A stretch of 64,000 nt of DNA from Brevibacillus brevis (GTDB taxonomy: Bacteria; Bacillota; Bacilli; Brevibacillales; Brevibacillaceae). Each line of letters starts with the position of its first letter. The stretch's first letter is position 1. Under the pieces are notes generated by a model. That model did no database searches and had not been told where the DNA came from. It worked only from the letters and a program-made list of their open reading frames with translations. Positions 61,109 through 64,000 of the stretch are shown piece after piece. The stretch is from positions 27,501 to 91,500 of the forward strand of contig NZ_CP041767.1 in the NCBI RefSeq assembly GCF_022026395.1. The letters are read 5' to 3'. Position numbers and translations under genes: made by a program.

Positions 61109-62086
61109 ATGCTGACAGGACCAGGACTGTCGCTTGCGAGTGGGATACGGCGACAGAAGTCCACTCCATGGGCGATCATGCTGTTTATTGGGTATTGGCT
61201 CATGTTTGCTGCGGAGTTATCCATGATTCGTTTTCACAAGGGGGCAGACGGAAAGTGGATCGCTACCACCGTCGGGCAACCGGAGGTATGGCTAGGATTA
61301 CTTGCATTTGCAGTGACGGTATTTAGCTTCATTGCGACCATTGGTTTCATTGTGAGCCTGCTAAGGGAAAGACGGCAGCCGACGTCATGGCTATGGCAAT
61401 ATGACGAGTTTACAGGGAATGATGTACTGCATATTGTAGCTTGGCTGCATGTGTTTCAAACAGGCGTACTACTGTTGTATGGGTTTTTGCTGGAAGGTAC
61501 CTTCTTTTCCACCGGTACGATCGGAGGGATATTGGAATCAGCTATTTTTCAACTGTTCCTGTTGATTTTGATTCCGTTTTGGTTTCGTGGGCGACTGGGG
61601 GAAATCGGTGTTCGCCGACCTGTACGACTAGGCCGGATGCTGCTGATGCTAGCTGCTCTGTTTCTTTTGATTGCACTGGTGTTGGATACGGTGGTGACTA
61701 ACCCGATTGCGGACTGGTTTGGACTGTCTCTGTCCTCAGAGAGAGAGCAGCAGATCGAAAAAGAGATCGTGCAGGCGAAAGAAACGGATATTTTGGCGGC
61801 GCTCACCTCACTTCTGGTCATTGGCATATTGGTTCCGATTGCGGAGGAGATTTTGTTTCGAGGCGTGATTCAGACTTATCTGGTTCAGAGAATCGGGCCC
61901 GTTTTGGGTATCCTGCTGAGCAGTCTCTGGTTTGGGCTCTTGCATATGGATATCGCTCTGTTCGCTCCACTTTTTGTCATCGGACTTATACTCGGATTCG
62001 TTCGACATCGGTACCAATCAATCTGGGGAGCCGTTTTGCTGCATGCGTTGAACAACATGACAGGAGTACTTTACTACTTTCATTGA
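61109..62086 (+). CDS. CPBP family intramembrane metalloprotease
   Basis: A 325-residue membrane protein with about eight helices. The CPBP (Abi) motifs lie in the last third: EEILFRG with the glutamates and Arg of motif 1, FGLLHMDIALFAPLF with the second-site His, and VLLHALNN with the third. Members process CaaX-like proteins or give bacteriocin self-immunity; the specific role is unknown. It lies 59 nt after the SRPBCC gene and 9 nt before yaaL, so probably one operon reaching bofA. Confidence 0.9.
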   Translation: MLTGPGLSLASGIRRQKSTPWAIMLFIGYWLMFAAELSMIRFHKGADGKWIATTVGQPEVWLGLLAFAVTVFSFIATIGFIVSLLRERRQPTSWLWQYDEFTGNDVLHIVAWLHVFQTGVLLLYGFLLEGTFFSTGTIGGILESAIFQLFLLILIPFWFRGRLGEIGVRRPVRLGRMLLMLAALFLLIALVLDTVVTNPIADWFGLSLSSEREQQIEKEIVQAKETDILAALTSLLVIGILVPIAEEILFRGVIQTYLVQRIGPVLGILLSSLWFGLLHMDIALFAPLFVIGLILGFVRHRYQSIWGAVLLHALNNMTGVLYYFH

Positions 62087-62095
62087 GGGGGAAGC

Positions 62096-62332
62096 TTGCA
62101 GGTGAGTAGGTGGAGAAAAAAAGCGAGGTTCGTGGTGGAATGGAATGAAGCGAGCTTGGATGTGGCAGTCAATCAGGCGCGAATGGACTGGCAGCATGCC
62201 CGCCATCTTGTGGAGATCAGTGAACCGGATGGCGGTTTGGATGATGTCATTTACTATTTGCACGTGACCGAAAAGCGGTATATGTATTTGCTCGCGCAAG
62301 CAAAGCGCGAGAGGAATCGCCAACAGGCATAG
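62096..62332 (+). CDS. yaaL: DUF2508 family protein YaaL
   Basis: A 78-residue helical protein matching the YaaL/DUF2508 family by position and length, with WNEASLDVAVNQARMDWQHARHLV and YYLHVTEKRYMYLLAQ. Start is uncertain between TTG 62096 and GTG 62102; GAGGGGG fits either. As in B. subtilis it lies between recR and bofA, though the SRPBCC and CPBP genes are inserted before it. Confidence 0.85.
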   Translation: MQVSRWRKKARFVVEWNEASLDVAVNQARMDWQHARHLVEISEPDGGLDDVIYYLHVTEKRYMYLLAQAKRERNRQQA

Positions 62333-62344
62333 GAGGAAAAGCCG

Positions 62345-62611
62345 ATGACTACAGGGTGGGTTATAGCACTGATTGTAGTTGGAATTTTGCTGGTGATAGC
62401 CGCCAGCAAATCTGTCACGGGCCCGATCAGGTGGATTGGATTTGGGATCATGCAAGTCGTGATTGGCGCATTATTGCTGTTTTTCACCAATCTGGTTGGA
62501 GAGTTGGCTAACTTTCACATCCCGATCAACCCGGTGACGGCTCTGCTCGTCGGACTTCTCCGTTTGCCTGGATTGGCGGCGTTGATTGTCATCAAGCTAT
62601 GGGTTATGTAA
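62345..62611 (+). CDS. bofA: Pro-sigma-K processing inhibitor BofA
   Basis: An 88-residue membrane protein with two or three helices and the conserved C-terminus NPVTALLVGLLRLPGLAALIVI. BofA holds the SpoIVFB protease inactive in the forespore membrane until the sigma-K checkpoint; this marks the organism as spore-forming. AGGAGG precedes the ATG and it follows yaaL by 12 nt. Confidence 0.93.
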   Translation: MTTGWVIALIVVGILLVIAASKSVTGPIRWIGFGIMQVVIGALLLFFTNLVGELANFHIPINPVTALLVGLLRLPGLAALIVIKLWVM

Positions 62612-62627
62612 AGGTGTATCGATTCGG

Positions 62628-63155
62628 TTATCCATCGGTAAGCAAAAAAGCAACGCCGCGATCCTCGTATTTCACACGGCTACGACTTGGCTGGCGAAAG
62701 GAAGCAAGGAGGGCGAGAAGGCGTGGCAGCGCGACGATCAACGTTCCGGTGATCAAGGTGAGCCCGTATCCTTCCGAAAGCCACACATAAGCCCCGGCTG
62801 CTATCGCCATACTTCCCACGATTACCGTCAGCTCACTTCCCCGATAGACAGAGAGCGGGATGGGAAGAGGATAGCCTGCCCCCCACCACGGAGAGACGAG
62901 CATATCGGCAGTTGTCTTTGGCTTATGGCTGCGCAGAAGGGCATACAGTCGAAATAAGACCAAATGACAGATCGGTATCACGGGTAGAATCGCTAACGTC
63001 ACAATCAGCGTATAAGCGGGGACTTGTAGCATGAATGAGTGCCAAATAAGGGACAAGCCTATTAACAAGAGTTGAAAAAGGTAGCCGACGAATCGCCAGC
63101 GAAAACGATAGAGCAGCTTGTAGCTATAGATCGTATGGGCGGCGGTTTCCTTCAT
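62628..63155 (-). CDS. Membrane protein of unknown function
   Basis: A 175-residue protein with about four hydrophobic helices in two pairs (FVGYLFQLLLIGLSLIW and YTLIVTLAILPVIPICHLVLF; LTVIVGSMAIAAGAYVWL and LTLITGTLIVALPRLLALL). No family is recognised. AAAAGGAAGTG precedes the ATG. It lies tail to tail with bofA with only 16 nt between, and no clear terminator there. Confidence 0.75.
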   Translation of the reverse strand: MKETAAHTIYSYKLLYRFRWRFVGYLFQLLLIGLSLIWHSFMLQVPAYTLIVTLAILPVIPICHLVLFRLYALLRSHKPKTTADMLVSPWWGAGYPLPIPLSVYRGSELTVIVGSMAIAAGAYVWLSEGYGLTLITGTLIVALPRLLALLASFRQPSRSRVKYEDRGVAFLLTDG

Positions 63156-63257
63156 GAGAAGTCACTTCCTTTTACAGCGGTCTGGATGATTGAAAGTCTG
63201 CGTTTCCATTATCGCACAGTCGCAAATCTTGAGAAAGCTCATACAACGAATGAAATA

Positions 63258-63294
63258 AGCCGTTTGTCTAGCCTGATTAGACTGACGGTTTTTT
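63258..63294 (+). terminator. Leader terminator before the dehydrogenase-like gene
   Basis: GCCGT..GTCTA pairs with TAGAC..ACGGT and is followed by TTTTTT. No plus-strand gene ends nearby, so it may be an attenuator in the leader of the next gene. Confidence 0.55.
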
Positions 63295-63363
63295 GTTATG
63301 GGCAGGATAAAAGGAATGATAGGGGATCTGATTGGTTAGGGCGTGAGGAGGAGGGAAGAGAGA

Positions 63364-64000
63364 GTGAAGCTATGGGTCATTTCAGAGGAGGTCGTAGCCA
63401 GATTCGGAAATGAGCTAGGAGCGTGTGGAATAGAGATGATTGTTTGCGGCGGGGAAGCCGTACAAGAAGATGAAGGCGCCAATGGATTTCTGCTGACAAA
63501 AGAGAGTGATGGCAAGCTTTTGCAGGAAAGGATGCAACAGCTGGGAACGGGGCCATGGCTCGCACTTGTTTACGGAAGCGACGTGCCATACGACTGGGCG
63601 AATACCCTGCATACCCAATACGAGCACACCGGGGAGTACGAGGTCATTCGCATGGCGTTATTTACCCACGAGCGTGCTTTGCTTGGAGGGGAACCTACTG
63701 GGAGATGGATGCGGTTCCTCTGTAAGCAGCTCGCTCGCTACTCACTGGTGACGATGGTATGCGGGATGCGCGAGGTGGATGAAGCACTTCGGCAATTCCC
63801 TGCCTATTTTGCGTGGAAGGAGCAGTTTTACATCGAACTTGGTACAAGCTGCGATGAGAAAGGAATTTCTCTGCACCAAGTCAGTCGCGCGCTCGGTATG
63901 GACAAACGAATCGGTCACGGCTGGCTCTACCCCTCCCGCCAAGACTCTTCCCTCATCGTTCGATGGCTTGAAAAAGAATGCAGGCTCATTCTACAAAAAG
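63364..64000 (+). CDS. UDP-glucose dehydrogenase C-terminus-like protein, 3' end cut by window
   Basis: An open frame of at least 212 codons from a GTG at 63364 behind GAGGAGGAG runs off the window end. The product starts MKLWVISEEVVARFGNELG. Its visible C-terminal part, ISLHQVSRALGMDKRIGHG, resembles the substrate-binding domain of UDP-glucose 6-dehydrogenases (VSxGxGxDxRIG). However, an N-terminal NAD-binding GxGxxG motif is not evident, and the piece before this motif is short, so it is likely a derived or decayed relative rather than a full dehydrogenase. Confidence 0.6.
   Translation, partial: MKLWVISEEVVARFGNELGACGIEMIVCGGEAVQEDEGANGFLLTKESDGKLLQERMQQLGTGPWLALVYGSDVPYDWANTLHTQYEHTGEYEVIRMALFTHERALLGGEPTGRWMRFLCKQLARYSLVTMVCGMREVDEALRQFPAYFAWKEQFYIELGTSCDEKGISLHQVSRALGMDKRIGHGWLYPSRQDSSLIVRWLEKECRLILQK

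Overview
The window reads as the oriC-proximal region of a Gram-positive, spore-forming Bacillales chromosome, most likely Brevibacillus or a close Paenibacillaceae relative (inferred from gene content, not from a database search). The backbone yaaC-guaB-dacA-pdxS-pdxT-serS, then tadA, then SRP RNA-dnaX-yaaK-recR-yaaL-bofA follows the Bacillus subtilis order near the origin. Ribosome sites are strong AGGAGG types, TTG and GTG starts are common, and many genes end in clear rho-independent terminators.

Layout. 1-6850: partial yaaC, guaB (PurR-box candidate), dacA, the PLP synthase pair pdxST, and serS behind a serine T-box. 6850-10250: a 50-residue four-repeat CxxCxGxG zinc protein, then the glyoxylate shunt genes aceB-aceA. 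10270-16850: a seven-gene operon (binding lipoprotein, phosphodiesterase, two permeases, ATPase, DeoR regulator, PHP hydrolase) behind four hexamers at exact 11-bp spacing that match a PhoP box, pointing to organophosphate or phosphonate scavenging. 16900-20750: a secreted YcdB/YcdC-repeat protein, an ECF-type sigma factor, and a membrane anti-sigma candidate carrying related YcdB repeats. 20840-24760: tRNA-Arg(CCT) whose 3' half is repeated 3.5 kb downstream, enclosing AT-rich orphan genes with no integrase, which suggests an island remnant. 24760-32430: lipoproteins, a Ser-rich membrane protein, RidA, a nucleoside transporter, a DoxX/HxlR pair and two XRE regulators. 32440-37810 (minus strand): glcT-type antiterminator, crr, ptsH, ptsI and a GlcNAc-type EIICB with two RAT/terminator switches and cre sites. 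37900-42800: YkuK, tadA, pseudouridine synthase, tRNA-Ser(CGA), chemoreceptor, GNAT. 42890-44840: an ECF sigma factor with an anti-sigma candidate whose outer domain is a penicillin-binding transpeptidase fold lacking the catalytic Ser and Lys. 45350-50000: a CstR-controlled persulfide operon (yrkF, yrkH, yrkI, yrkJ, yrkE, cstR, rhodanese) with its operator. 50000-55670: oxidoreductase with duplicated operators, methyltransferase, DedA, EamA and an HD-GYP sensor. 55690-64000: SRP RNA, a PAS histidine kinase of sporulation type, dnaX-yaaK-recR, a CPBP protease, yaaL, bofA, and a truncated UDP-glucose dehydrogenase-like gene.

The candidates most worth following up are the dead-PBP anti-sigma/ECF pair, the PhoP-boxed phosphodiesterase/PHP/ABC operon, the YcdB-repeat sigma module, and the tRNA-Arg island. 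All functions are inferred by reading motifs; no searches were run.
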